Both the position numbers and the translations under genes were made by a program. 18,792 nucleotides of DNA from Zetaproteobacteria bacterium (GTDB lineage Bacteria > Pseudomonadota > Zetaproteobacteria > Mariprofundales > Mariprofundaceae). The notes beneath the pieces are model-generated. The model made no database searches and was not told the DNA's origin. It saw nothing but the letters and a program-made list of their open reading frames with translations. Positions 9,777 to 16,504 of the stretch are shown here, in pieces. Location: NCBI GenBank assembly GCA_021545665.1, contig JAJRTX010000156.1, positions 1-18,792 on the forward strand, written 5' to 3'. The stretch's first letter is position 1. Each line of letters starts with the position of its first letter.

Positions 9777-10464
9777 GAGCTATTCCCTCCCTGGCAGGCG
9801 GGACAGATAACAATCTGACTATGCTTTCCAGAGCCAGACTGCGGGAAGCTTTGACCAGTATTACAGCATTCATCTCCGGGCAATAATCACTCAGACTTGT
9901 AATGGCATCCGATGTGGATTCAAACCATCTTGCCTGTTGCTGTGTTGTTGCCAGCGCCTTCATCTGTGGTCCGATCAGGTAGACTTCATCCAGGCCGGAA
10001 AGACTTATTCCAGCATGGGCTTGAATACTGTCTTCTCCCAATTCCGCCATATCCCCGAGAAAGGCAACACGGTGGCCATCCATGGCCACCAGTGTATCCA
10101 ATGCTGCCTGCATTGAGACGGGATTAGCATTATAGCTGTCATCAAGAATCAGGCAGTCATTGATGCCTCGTAACTGTTGCATGCGACCAGCTGGTGCCCG
10201 CCACTGTGCCAATATCATTGCGATTTGTTTTAATGAAACCTGCATGCCCAGTTGACGTGACAGGCGCAGTATAATGCCAGCTGCCAGTGCTATATTGGCA
10301 CCCCAGTGATGAGCTGGCAGTTCCAGATTGATAACAGCCTCTTCAAATCCGTCGGACAAATACAAATCTCTACCCTTTAACTGCCATGGCACTGCTCTGG
10401 AAGCCCCCTCAATCAGAGCAGAGCAAGAGATTTCAATATCCTGTCTGCTCAGCTGTTCTTCCAC
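9766..10464 (-). CDS. murF: MurF C-terminal fragment (C-terminal half of the D-Ala-D-Ala adding enzyme)
   Basis: This frame continues the same reading frame as the fragment upstream, after one TAA and one GGT codon. If translated separately it would start at the GTG 10464-10462 and give 232 residues. It contains the rest of the MurF ATPase domain and the C-terminal domain: [15 protein letters not shown] (the LPGxHNxxNAL position), [38 protein letters not shown], and [14 protein letters not shown]. No convincing ribosome site precedes the GTG: AAGG is only one base away. Reinitiation after the TAA would need direct coupling. Joined with the upstream part the product would be about 458 codons, close to the usual MurF length of around 450. 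The GTG start is a guess; readthrough or an assembly error would make this simply the 3' half of murF. Confidence 0.85.
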   Translation of the reverse strand: MEEQLSRQDIEISCSALIEGASRAVPWQLKGRDLYLSDGFEEAVINLELPAHHWGANIALAAGIILRLSRQLGMQVSLKQIAMILAQWRAPAGRMQQLRGINDCLILDDSYNANPVSMQAALDTLVAMDGHRVAFLGDMAELGEDSIQAHAGISLSGLDEVYLIGPQMKALATTQQQARWFESTSDAITSLSDYCPEMNAVILVKASRSLALESIVRLLSVPPAREGIAHAV

Positions 10465-10467
10465 ACC

Positions 10468-11142
10468 TTAACCCAGTGCACACCAACCATGTTCAGCAAG
10501 GTGTTCAAACAGAATTGCTTTTTCATGCACCACTCCAGACAGACCACCCAGCCCCTCTGTATGAGCATTGGTAATACCCGTAAGTATGGCAATATCAGGA
10601 TGAACAATGGCCGCCAGTCGCGCCATCTCGCCGACTTCGGAAATGCCGCATTCAATCAAGGCAATATCTGCATCTTTTGTTACACCCAACAAAGTTTGAG
10701 GTACACCCACAAGATTGTTTAAATTGGCGCGGGTAGCCGCAACATTGAAACCCAGGGAAGAAAAGCTATGGCTGAGCATAGATCGAAGGCTGGTCTTTCC
10801 GTATGAACCCGAAATAGCAATGAAAATAGTCTGCCGGAGCTGCATGCGCCATATATGAGCTATATCTCCCAGTGCCTGCAATGTATTGGAAACCTCCATC
10901 TTACAGGTCTCCATGTTTTGCCATAATCTTATGCCTTCGGCATCGCCGATCAGAGCTTGTGCCCGATCAGCCACCGAACAGGCAAATTCATGGCCGTCAA
11001 AATTAGGACCGCGCAATGCCAGAAAAGCCTGTCCGGATTTGAAACCACGAGTATCGGTCGCCAGCCCGTTAATCTCATCAGGCACTTCTCCCAACCATCT
11101 CCCATGGACGGCCTGTTGGATTTCAATACCGCTCAGGCGCAT
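10468..11142 (-). CDS. murF: MurF N-terminal fragment (UDP-MurNAc-tripeptide--D-Ala-D-Ala ligase, interrupted)
   Basis: MurF adds D-Ala-D-Ala to UDP-MurNAc-tripeptide, finishing the cytoplasmic precursor. This 224-residue frame has the N-terminal UDP-binding domain (GLATDTRGFKSGQAFLALRGPNFDGHEF, 26-53) and the first part of the ATPase domain: P-loop SGSYGKTSLRSML (111-123), ANLNNLVGVPQTLL (139-152), IECGISEVGEMARL (163-176), and TNAHTEGLGGLSGVVHEKAILFEHL (191-215). It then ends at an in-frame TAA (10470-10468) in the middle of the central domain, right after GWCALG. Intact MurF proteins continue here with an N-A/R-D-(D/N)-P type segment, which is absent. The frame starts ten bases inside the end of murE. 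It cannot be a full enzyme alone. Confidence 0.9.
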   Translation of the reverse strand: MRLSGIEIQQAVHGRWLGEVPDEINGLATDTRGFKSGQAFLALRGPNFDGHEFACSVADRAQALIGDAEGIRLWQNMETCKMEVSNTLQALGDIAHIWRMQLRQTIFIAISGSYGKTSLRSMLSHSFSSLGFNVAATRANLNNLVGVPQTLLGVTKDADIALIECGISEVGEMARLAAIVHPDIAILTGITNAHTEGLGGLSGVVHEKAILFEHLAEHGWCALG

Positions 11143-12671
11143 GCGACCACACCTCCGGAGTGCTCAGCAGCAAAGAAACTATTCTTATGCAAATATTTAC
11201 CGGCAATATCAGCATCACTCCATGGTGTACGGATGCCTGACACTTCCATATATGCTTCATGCCCTTTGCCTGCGATAACCAGTGTGTCGCCCTCTTTTAA
11301 TTCAGCAATAGCCTCTGCAATAGCCAGTTCCCGATCCAATTGCAAATGAATCTCGGCCTGATACGGTTTAGACATGCCTTCCTCAATTTCGGAAGCAATT
11401 ACTGTCGGTAATTCACCACGCGGATTATCCGAAGTAATCCATACAACATCTGCATATTTTGTCGCAATCGCGCCCATTTGCGGTCGCTTTTCCCGGTCAC
11501 GCTCTCCACCACAGCCAAAGGCCAGTAAAAGGCGATAGTGAGTTAATTTTCTAGCCGCCTGCATACAGCGTTCCAGTGCCTCCGGCGTATGTGCATAATC
11601 GATAAACACCTGTCCCAGCCCTGCAGCAAGATATTGCATGCGACCGGGAGGTGCGCTAATGTCGTTCAGTAATTCAGGTAATTCGGACAATTCAATACCA
11701 ACTGAAGTCATAAGAACCAATCCGACGCAGGCAGTATTTTCAGCATGGAAATCACCAAGTGGAACATTTTCAATGACCACTTCCTGATCACCACTATGCA
11801 GGCGCAACAAGCCTGGCACTTCCTGCTCCCAGCTTAAATTAACATCCTTTCGATATAGTCCATGCCCATACCAGTGGGTACTGACCGGAGCATTTTTGCG
11901 AATATCGTCATGATCGGCGTTGGCAATCACCTGACCGCCTTGTCTGGCGGTTGCACTAATGAATTTTGTCTTAGCTGCCAGATATCCTGAATAACCTCCA
12001 TGATCCTGCAGATGATCATGGCCCATACTGGTCCAGATTGCCGTCTTGAAATCCAGTCCGGCAATGCGTTCCTGGGCAATGCCATGAGATGAAACTTCAC
12101 ATATTACGCTATGGATATCTTCAATACAGGCTGAATATAAAAGAGCATGCATGGTGACCATAGATGGCGTGGTATTACCAATATCGCGTATATCATCCGG
12201 TGTGCGCATCCAGCCTAATGTGCCACAGCTCCATACCGGTTTACGCTGATAGCGGGTCAATGCCTCACGCAACATCCAGGCTACGCTGGTTTTTCCATCC
12301 GTTCCTGTAATACCGAACAAACAGCAACTGGTTTTTTCTGTTTCAAACATACGACGTAAAAGCAAACCAGCTTGCTGCATCGTTTCAAGGTTAAGAACAG
12401 GTAGATTCACATTGATTATGATACCGACACTGATAATCGCCGTTGCCCCTTTTGCCTCGGCCATTTGAGCATACTTGTTGGCATTCCGTTCACTACGCGG
12501 CAGGCAAATCAAGGCATGGCCAGGCTGAATATGTCGGGAATCATCAGAAATTCCCTCAATGCATACAGCATCATTGGTATCAGCCTGTAGCTGACCAAGA
12601 CCAGCACTAAGCTCACGCAGTGATATCGGCTGCCTGAATTTCACGGATTTCATTTGGCAGGCATCAGTCAT
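11133..12671 (-). CDS. murE: UDP-MurNAc-tripeptide synthetase (meso-diaminopimelate adding) MurE
   Basis: Third Mur ligase; adds the third peptide residue to UDP-MurNAc-L-Ala-D-Glu. The 512-residue product has an N-terminal domain (ISDDSRHIQPGHALICL, 41-57), P-loop GTDGKTS (123-129, with Asp where most family members have Asn), CEVSSHGIAQERI, HDHLQDHGGYSGYLAAKTKFI, APPGRMQ, IDYAHTPEALERCM, GCGGERDREKRP, and ITSDNPRGE. DNPR (415-418) is the motif that binds meso-diaminopimelate rather than lysine, so the wall is probably of the Gram-negative type. GKGHEAYME lies near the C-terminus. The ATG overlaps the end of ftsI by eight bases. The stretch replacing the usual TNLxxDHLDYHG (TSMGHDHLQDHGG) is somewhat divergent. 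Confidence 0.97.
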   Translation of the reverse strand: MTDACQMKSVKFRQPISLRELSAGLGQLQADTNDAVCIEGISDDSRHIQPGHALICLPRSERNANKYAQMAEAKGATAIISVGIIINVNLPVLNLETMQQAGLLLRRMFETEKTSCCLFGITGTDGKTSVAWMLREALTRYQRKPVWSCGTLGWMRTPDDIRDIGNTTPSMVTMHALLYSACIEDIHSVICEVSSHGIAQERIAGLDFKTAIWTSMGHDHLQDHGGYSGYLAAKTKFISATARQGGQVIANADHDDIRKNAPVSTHWYGHGLYRKDVNLSWEQEVPGLLRLHSGDQEVVIENVPLGDFHAENTACVGLVLMTSVGIELSELPELLNDISAPPGRMQYLAAGLGQVFIDYAHTPEALERCMQAARKLTHYRLLLAFGCGGERDREKRPQMGAIATKYADVVWITSDNPRGELPTVIASEIEEGMSKPYQAEIHLQLDRELAIAEAIAELKEGDTLVIAGKGHEAYMEVSGIRTPWSDADIAGKYLHKNSFFAAEHSGGVVACA

Positions 12672-14544
12672 TTAACCAAACCTCCAACTCATCCCCCTGC
12701 TTAAGAGAAATACTATTGAGTGGCGTTTGACGCGTTACCCATCCGGAACCATGAACATGCAAACGTAAACCACGCTGAGCTGCAAAACCTCGCACTTCGC
12801 GCATTGACATGCCGTACAAGTTTTTAGCTTGTAGTACCGGTGCCTGATGGGCAACAGGCATAGTGCGCCACGCTGTGTCATCTTCCATATGTGTTGATAT
12901 ACCCAGATATGGCAATGTACTTTCAGCAATATGTCGAAAGATCGGAGCTGCTACCTGCCCACCATAATGGCTTTTCTTCGGCTCATCGACGACGACAACA
13001 ATGACCAGTTGTGGATCATCAGCCGGAGCAACACCAGCAAAAACAGCATTGTATTTACCTCTGCTGTAGCCGCCTTTTGGATTCGGTTTTTGTGCCGTAC
13101 CTGTTTTCCCTGCAATTCTGTAACCTGTTGGAACAGCCTTGGAACCAGTGCCATCTGTGCTGGTGGCATACTCAAGCATGCTCATTACCTGATTGGAAAT
13201 CTGCTCAGGCATAACACGAACGAAGGCGCTGGTAGCAGACTGCTTCTGATCCATAAACAGGTATGGAGGTATGAATAAACCACCATTCGCCAAAACGGAA
13301 AAGGCCGTTGCAAGTTGCAACGGCGTGACAGCGACTCCTTGCCCGAAGGCAATATTGGCCGTCTCTACAGGCCCCCATCGTCTGGAGGGTAGTATGATGC
13401 CAGGGGATTCCCCGCTCAGTCCGGTATGACTTCGATGTCCAAATCCGGCCTTGCTCAGCATGTCATACAGAGGATCAGCACCGATATCGAGAGCCAGTTT
13501 CGCCACCCCGATATTTGATGACTTTACCAGAATGCCGGTTACATCCAACCAGCCTTCTTTGTGATCATCATGAATAATGTAGTCAGCCACGCGCATAGCG
13601 CCATTTTCACAAAAAACCTTCGTATCAGCCTGCCATCGCCCCGATGCAAGAGCTGCTGCAATCGTAAATGGTTTCAGTGTTGAACCAGGCTCAAACACAT
13701 CGGTAATAGCGCGGTTACGCCACTCACCCGGTTTATAATGACGAAAATTATTTGGATTATAACCAGGCCAACTGACCATCGCCAGAATCGCTCCGTCTTT
13801 AGGTCGCATAACAACCACGGAACCTCCTATAGCCTGTTGCTTTGCTACGCCATCAGCCAATGCCGCATAGGCAATGCTTTGAATGGTGGAATCCAGTGTC
13901 AGTTGAATTGATTGCCCAGGCACCGGATCACGCAACCAGATACCACCCGGCAATGAATGCCCTCTTGCATCCCTGCGCACCTGACGAATTCCAGCCTCAC
14001 CTGTCAACCGCTTATTCCAGGTGCGTTCCACACCCTCAAGCCCCTGACCATCAACACCGACAAAACCCAGCAAATGTCCTGTTTCGGGCCCAAGTGGGTG
14101 ATAACGTCTCCATTCCATCTCCTTGCGTATGCCCGGAATATTCAAGGCCATCACCGCATCTGCTTTAGCTGGTGTCACCTGCCTGGCCAGCCAGACGAAA
14201 CCTGTACGTTTATTCAACTTTCTCTGTAATTTCTTTTGGGATACACCAAGTGCTTTCGCCAGTACTTTGATCCGGTTTTCAGGCACCTCATCAGCAATGG
14301 CGGCAAGAGAGGGAATTTCCACACTTTCTGCCAGTCTGCGACCTTTACTATCGGTAATTGAGCCCCGTGGAGCCAATGCAGTGTACTGACGGTAACGCTG
14401 TTTTTCTGCCAGATCAGTCAACTTCTCAGCCTGCATCCACTGCAAATCTACAGCCCGAACTGCCAGCACGATCAGACCCAATGCAAGCAGGCCTGCCAGA
14501 GCTTCAATGCGTCGGCGGATAAATACGTCCTGTTTCTGACTCAC
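12664..14544 (-). CDS. ftsI: Septal transpeptidase FtsI (PBP3-like) with C-terminal PASTA-like domain
   Basis: Class B penicillin-binding protein that crosslinks septal peptidoglycan in the periplasm with FtsW. The 626-residue product has a short basic tail, a membrane anchor at about 13-33, the dimerisation region starting with APRGSITDSKGRRLAES (58-74), and a transpeptidase domain with STLK (S288, K291), SSN (342-344) and KTGTAQKPN (480-488). After about residue 568 there is a PASTA-like segment (NLYGMSMREVRGFAAQRGLRL, then a strand and LKQGDELEVWL). E. coli FtsI lacks this domain; it is known from Gram-positive and some proteobacterial division PBPs. The GTG start overlaps the ftsL stop as GTGA. 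Confidence 0.97.
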   Translation of the reverse strand: MSQKQDVFIRRRIEALAGLLALGLIVLAVRAVDLQWMQAEKLTDLAEKQRYRQYTALAPRGSITDSKGRRLAESVEIPSLAAIADEVPENRIKVLAKALGVSQKKLQRKLNKRTGFVWLARQVTPAKADAVMALNIPGIRKEMEWRRYHPLGPETGHLLGFVGVDGQGLEGVERTWNKRLTGEAGIRQVRRDARGHSLPGGIWLRDPVPGQSIQLTLDSTIQSIAYAALADGVAKQQAIGGSVVVMRPKDGAILAMVSWPGYNPNNFRHYKPGEWRNRAITDVFEPGSTLKPFTIAAALASGRWQADTKVFCENGAMRVADYIIHDDHKEGWLDVTGILVKSSNIGVAKLALDIGADPLYDMLSKAGFGHRSHTGLSGESPGIILPSRRWGPVETANIAFGQGVAVTPLQLATAFSVLANGGLFIPPYLFMDQKQSATSAFVRVMPEQISNQVMSMLEYATSTDGTGSKAVPTGYRIAGKTGTAQKPNPKGGYSRGKYNAVFAGVAPADDPQLVIVVVVDEPKKSHYGGQVAAPIFRHIAESTLPYLGISTHMEDDTAWRTMPVAHQAPVLQAKNLYGMSMREVRGFAAQRGLRLHVHGSGWVTRQTPLNSISLKQGDELEVWLND

Positions 14545-14804
14545 TGGTGTATCACCTGCATCGGATTAGGCGGTGCCATATCCAGCTTGGTGCGGGCCAG
14601 CTGCCTGAGACGCTCAGGACGAGTCAGGCTGGCAATCTCTATACGCAACTTGCTGATTTCTTTGAGAGCTGTCTGTTTTTCTGCCGATAAAGCCTGTGTC
14701 TCAAGTGAAAGGTCATAACGCAAATATGACAACCATACCTGAGTAGCAGAAAACAAGCCCAGCATCAGCGGCAAAATCAACCAGGGCCTGAGCCAGCTAC
14801 GCAT
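14541..14804 (-). CDS. ftsL: Cell division protein FtsL
   Basis: Small bitopic divisome protein that forms a complex with FtsB and FtsQ and activates FtsW and FtsI. The 87-residue product has one membrane segment near the N-terminus (WLILPLMLGLFSATQVWLSYL) and a charged heptad-like coiled-coil region in the periplasm (LSLETQALSAEKQTALKEISKLRIEIASLTRPERLRQLARTKL), ending in MAPPNPMQVIHQ, a common FtsL-like ending. The frame is open to a TTG at 14828 (95 residues), but the ATG at 14804 overlaps the rsmH stop by eight bases and gives a more typical length, so I prefer it. No strong ribosome site is visible for either start. Identity rests on topology and position between rsmH and ftsI. Confidence 0.9.
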   Translation of the reverse strand: MRSWLRPWLILPLMLGLFSATQVWLSYLRYDLSLETQALSAEKQTALKEISKLRIEIASLTRPERLRQLARTKLDMAPPNPMQVIHQ

Positions 14805-15801
14805 CAGGATTTGCCCCGGTATAACCAAGCATCTTTTTAGCCTCTGTTTCAGTCAGGCGCTGTGCAACACGCAACCGGGACGAACGACTGCGGGGATTTA
14901 CAACCACCTCAGACTCATCCGGTCGAATCGGTTTTTTCTGTAACCAGCGCATGACAGGCTGTTTTCCACACATGCAATAAGGAGCCTCAGGCGGGCACAC
15001 ACAGGGATGCACCTGTTCTTCAATCAAGTCACGAATACGCCGATCTTCGCCGGAATGGAATGAAATTATTGCCAGCTTGCCGCCCGGCAACAGATGTTGT
15101 ACTGCGGCTCGAACACCTGCCTCAATCTGTGTCATTTCATTATTAACCCAGATGCGTAGAGCCTGAAATGAGCGCGTAGCCGGGTGTGTTTTGCCATAAC
15201 GCGCCTGCCTGGGAACAGCATGGAAACACACGGCCTCCAGATCAGAGGTGCTTTGCAAACCGCCTTCGCGTTGCGCCTTGAGAATGGAACGAGCTATCCG
15301 GCGAGCATAACGCTCATCGCCAAACTTACGCAGAACACCTTCCAGTTCACGCTCGGATACCTGCTCCAGCATGCGTGACAATGGCAGGCCTTCGCCAGGG
15401 TCCATACGCATATCCAATGGCCCATCCTGTTGGAATGAGAAACCGCGTTTTGCATTATCCACCTGCGGCGAAGAAATGCCGAGATCGAAACCAATGCCGT
15501 TCACCTGACCCCATCCCTGCTGTTCAAGTATGTCAGATAACTGGGCGAAATCAGCATGTCGGATAGAAAACCGGTCATCTTCCAGCGCCAGACACTCGCC
15601 CTCAGTAACTGCTTCAGGATCCCGATCCAGGGCCAGCAAGCGCCCCTGTGACGAAAGCAGCTGCAACAATGCTCGACTGTGACCACCACGGCCAAAGGTG
15701 CAGTCCACATAATAGCCATTCGGATCGCCGATAAACGAGGATACAAAGAGGTCGCGCAGAACCGGGATATGCTCGGGATACGGATCATGGTCGCTAACCA
15801 C
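14797..15801 (-). CDS. rsmH: 16S rRNA (cytosine(1402)-N(4))-methyltransferase RsmH (MraW)
   Basis: SAM-dependent enzyme that N4-methylates C1402 in the 16S rRNA decoding centre. Visible: HIPVLRDLF near the N-terminus; the SAM loop VDCTFGRGGHSRALL; LLALDRDPEA; GIGFDLGISSPQVDNAKRGFSF followed by DGPLDMRMD; HPATRSFQALRIWVNNE; LLPGGKLAIISFHSGEDR (HSG where HSLEDR is usual); a Cys-rich stretch CVCPPEAPYCMCGK; and KPIRPDESEVVVNPRSRSSRLRVAQR. The frame runs upstream to 16023 inside mraZ, but that 74-residue extension has no family similarity. The GTG at 15801 places HIPVL at about residue 11 and starts one base after the mraZ stop, giving 334 residues. Confidence 0.96.
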   Translation of the reverse strand: MVSDHDPYPEHIPVLRDLFVSSFIGDPNGYYVDCTFGRGGHSRALLQLLSSQGRLLALDRDPEAVTEGECLALEDDRFSIRHADFAQLSDILEQQGWGQVNGIGFDLGISSPQVDNAKRGFSFQQDGPLDMRMDPGEGLPLSRMLEQVSERELEGVLRKFGDERYARRIARSILKAQREGGLQSTSDLEAVCFHAVPRQARYGKTHPATRSFQALRIWVNNEMTQIEAGVRAAVQHLLPGGKLAIISFHSGEDRRIRDLIEEQVHPCVCPPEAPYCMCGKQPVMRWLQKKPIRPDESEVVVNPRSRSSRLRVAQRLTETEAKKMLGYTGANPDA

Positions 15802-15802
15802 A

Positions 15803-16234
15803 TTACAGACCCAACTCAAAGTCCTGGGCCAGCTCCAGTGCCGCCTCAAGCTGCTGAGCCCAACCTTCTTTGTCCCAAACCTGGAATGTCTCTCCATCGC
15901 CGACAAACTGAACACTACGAGACAGTGACGCGTAATCGCGCAAGGCCGGGGAAAGGAGCACACGACCCTGACGATCAGGCAGGAATTCCTGAGCAGAACT
16001 GAATACAACGTGCTTATAAGCACGTAACGACTTGCTGGGCTGGGTGGAGCTGATACGTTTCTGCAAACGTTTCCATTCTCGAACAGGGTATGCTACCAGA
16101 CAACGGTAATGGGGAGTTCGGGTGATGATTAACTCACCTTCGGCATGGCAGCTTTTCAATACATCGCGGAATATGGCAGGGATGCTTACGCGCCCTTTCT
16201 CATCCATATTATTGCTGAATTCGCCTTGAAACAT
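15803..16234 (-). CDS. mraZ: Transcriptional regulator MraZ
   Basis: DNA-binding regulator of the dcw cluster; in E. coli it represses its own promoter by binding TGGGN direct repeats. The 143-residue product has two tandem SpoVT/AbrB-like half-domains: the first begins MFQGEFSNNMDEKGRVSIPAIFRDVL (1-26) and the second contains SAQEFLPDRQGRVLLSPALRDYASL (about 80-104) and FVGDGETFQVWDKEGW. Both carry the DxxGRV/L core typical of MraZ. It is the first gene of the minus-strand unit. The ATG at 16234-16232 follows GGGAG at 16253-16249, a somewhat long 14-base spacing. A promoter and matching TGGGN boxes lie upstream. Confidence 0.97.
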   Translation of the reverse strand: MFQGEFSNNMDEKGRVSIPAIFRDVLKSCHAEGELIITRTPHYRCLVAYPVREWKRLQKRISSTQPSKSLRAYKHVVFSSAQEFLPDRQGRVLLSPALRDYASLSRSVQFVGDGETFQVWDKEGWAQQLEAALELAQDFELGL

Positions 16235-16278
16235 ATGTCTCTGACCATCTCCCGCATATTGAGGCTTTTGGGATAGTT

Positions 16279-16303
16279 ACCCACAATTCCCCACTAAATG
16301 CCA
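16279..16303 (-). promoter_or_regulatory. MraZ operator: three TGGGN-type boxes in ten-base phase
   Basis: On the minus strand TGGCA (16303-16299), TGGGG (16293-16289) and TGGGT (16283-16279) are direct repeats separated by exactly five bases each. This is the arrangement known for MraZ binding sites (TGGGN with five-base spacers, helical phasing of ten). The first box is degenerate (TGGC). The group overlaps the -10 box and presumed start site of the mraZ promoter, so binding should block transcription. The presence of mraZ directly downstream makes the assignment strong. Confidence 0.8.
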
Positions 16304-16331
16304 ATATTGGACCCGTTCCTACCCTTGTCAA
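16303..16331 (-). promoter_or_regulatory. Probable promoter of the mraZ-led dcw operon (Pmra)
   Basis: On the minus strand a perfect -35 box TTGACA lies at 16331-16326. A 17-base spacer follows, then a -10 like box AATATT at 16308-16303 (four of six match TATAAT). Transcription would start near 16296, leaving a leader of about 60 bases before mraZ. This is the only strong sigma70-type promoter I found ahead of the cluster. Its -10 end and start region are covered by the MraZ boxes, as expected for autorepression. No start-site data are available here. Confidence 0.7.
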
Positions 16332-16411
16332 CCCTCTAATGGGCAAACAGATTTGAATGCGGAGCAATAAGTCACAGTAGATATCTTTATATTCCTGATA
16401 TTTTAATTACG

Positions 16412-16426
16412 TGGGGTATCGTGGGT
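16412..16426 (+). promoter_or_regulatory. Second MraZ-like box pair, facing the divergent nuclease operon
   Basis: On the plus strand TGGGG (16412-16416) and TGGGT (16422-16426) are separated by five bases (TATCG). The 17-base core TGGGGTATCGTGGGTAA differs from the mraZ operator core TGGGGAATTGTGGGTAA at two positions. There is no third box in phase; another TGGGA at 16438-16442 is out of phase. A weak -10 like GATATT lies at 16397-16402, the same 15-base distance ahead of TGGGG as AATATT on the other side, but no good -35 box is visible. It lies about 80 bases before the nuclease start. MraZ control of the divergent gene is an inference. Confidence 0.5.
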
Positions 16427-16504
16427 AATGCCTGCGATGGGAAAAAATAAAATAGAACGCTGCTGCAGAAAAATATAAAGACACCATTTGTCGCAGGCTG
16501 TGCT

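Larger units (their letters stand above)
16235..16504. other. Divergent intergenic region between mraZ and the nuclease operon
   Basis: A 270-base A+T-richer stretch without a gene. It carries the mraZ promoter and operator (16279-16331), the second MraZ-like box pair (16412-16426), a possible -10 box TAAAAT (16448-16453) for the plus-strand operon, and a separated inverted repeat GCCTGCGA (16430-16437) / TCGCAGGC (16491-16498) just before the nuclease start. I see no small reading frame, RNA gene or terminator in it. Confidence 0.6.

Noticed and set aside
15802..16023. N-terminal extension of the rsmH frame (74 extra residues)
   Set aside because: It lies wholly inside mraZ in another frame, has no RsmH similarity, and the GTG at 15801 gives a normal-length enzyme right after the mraZ stop.
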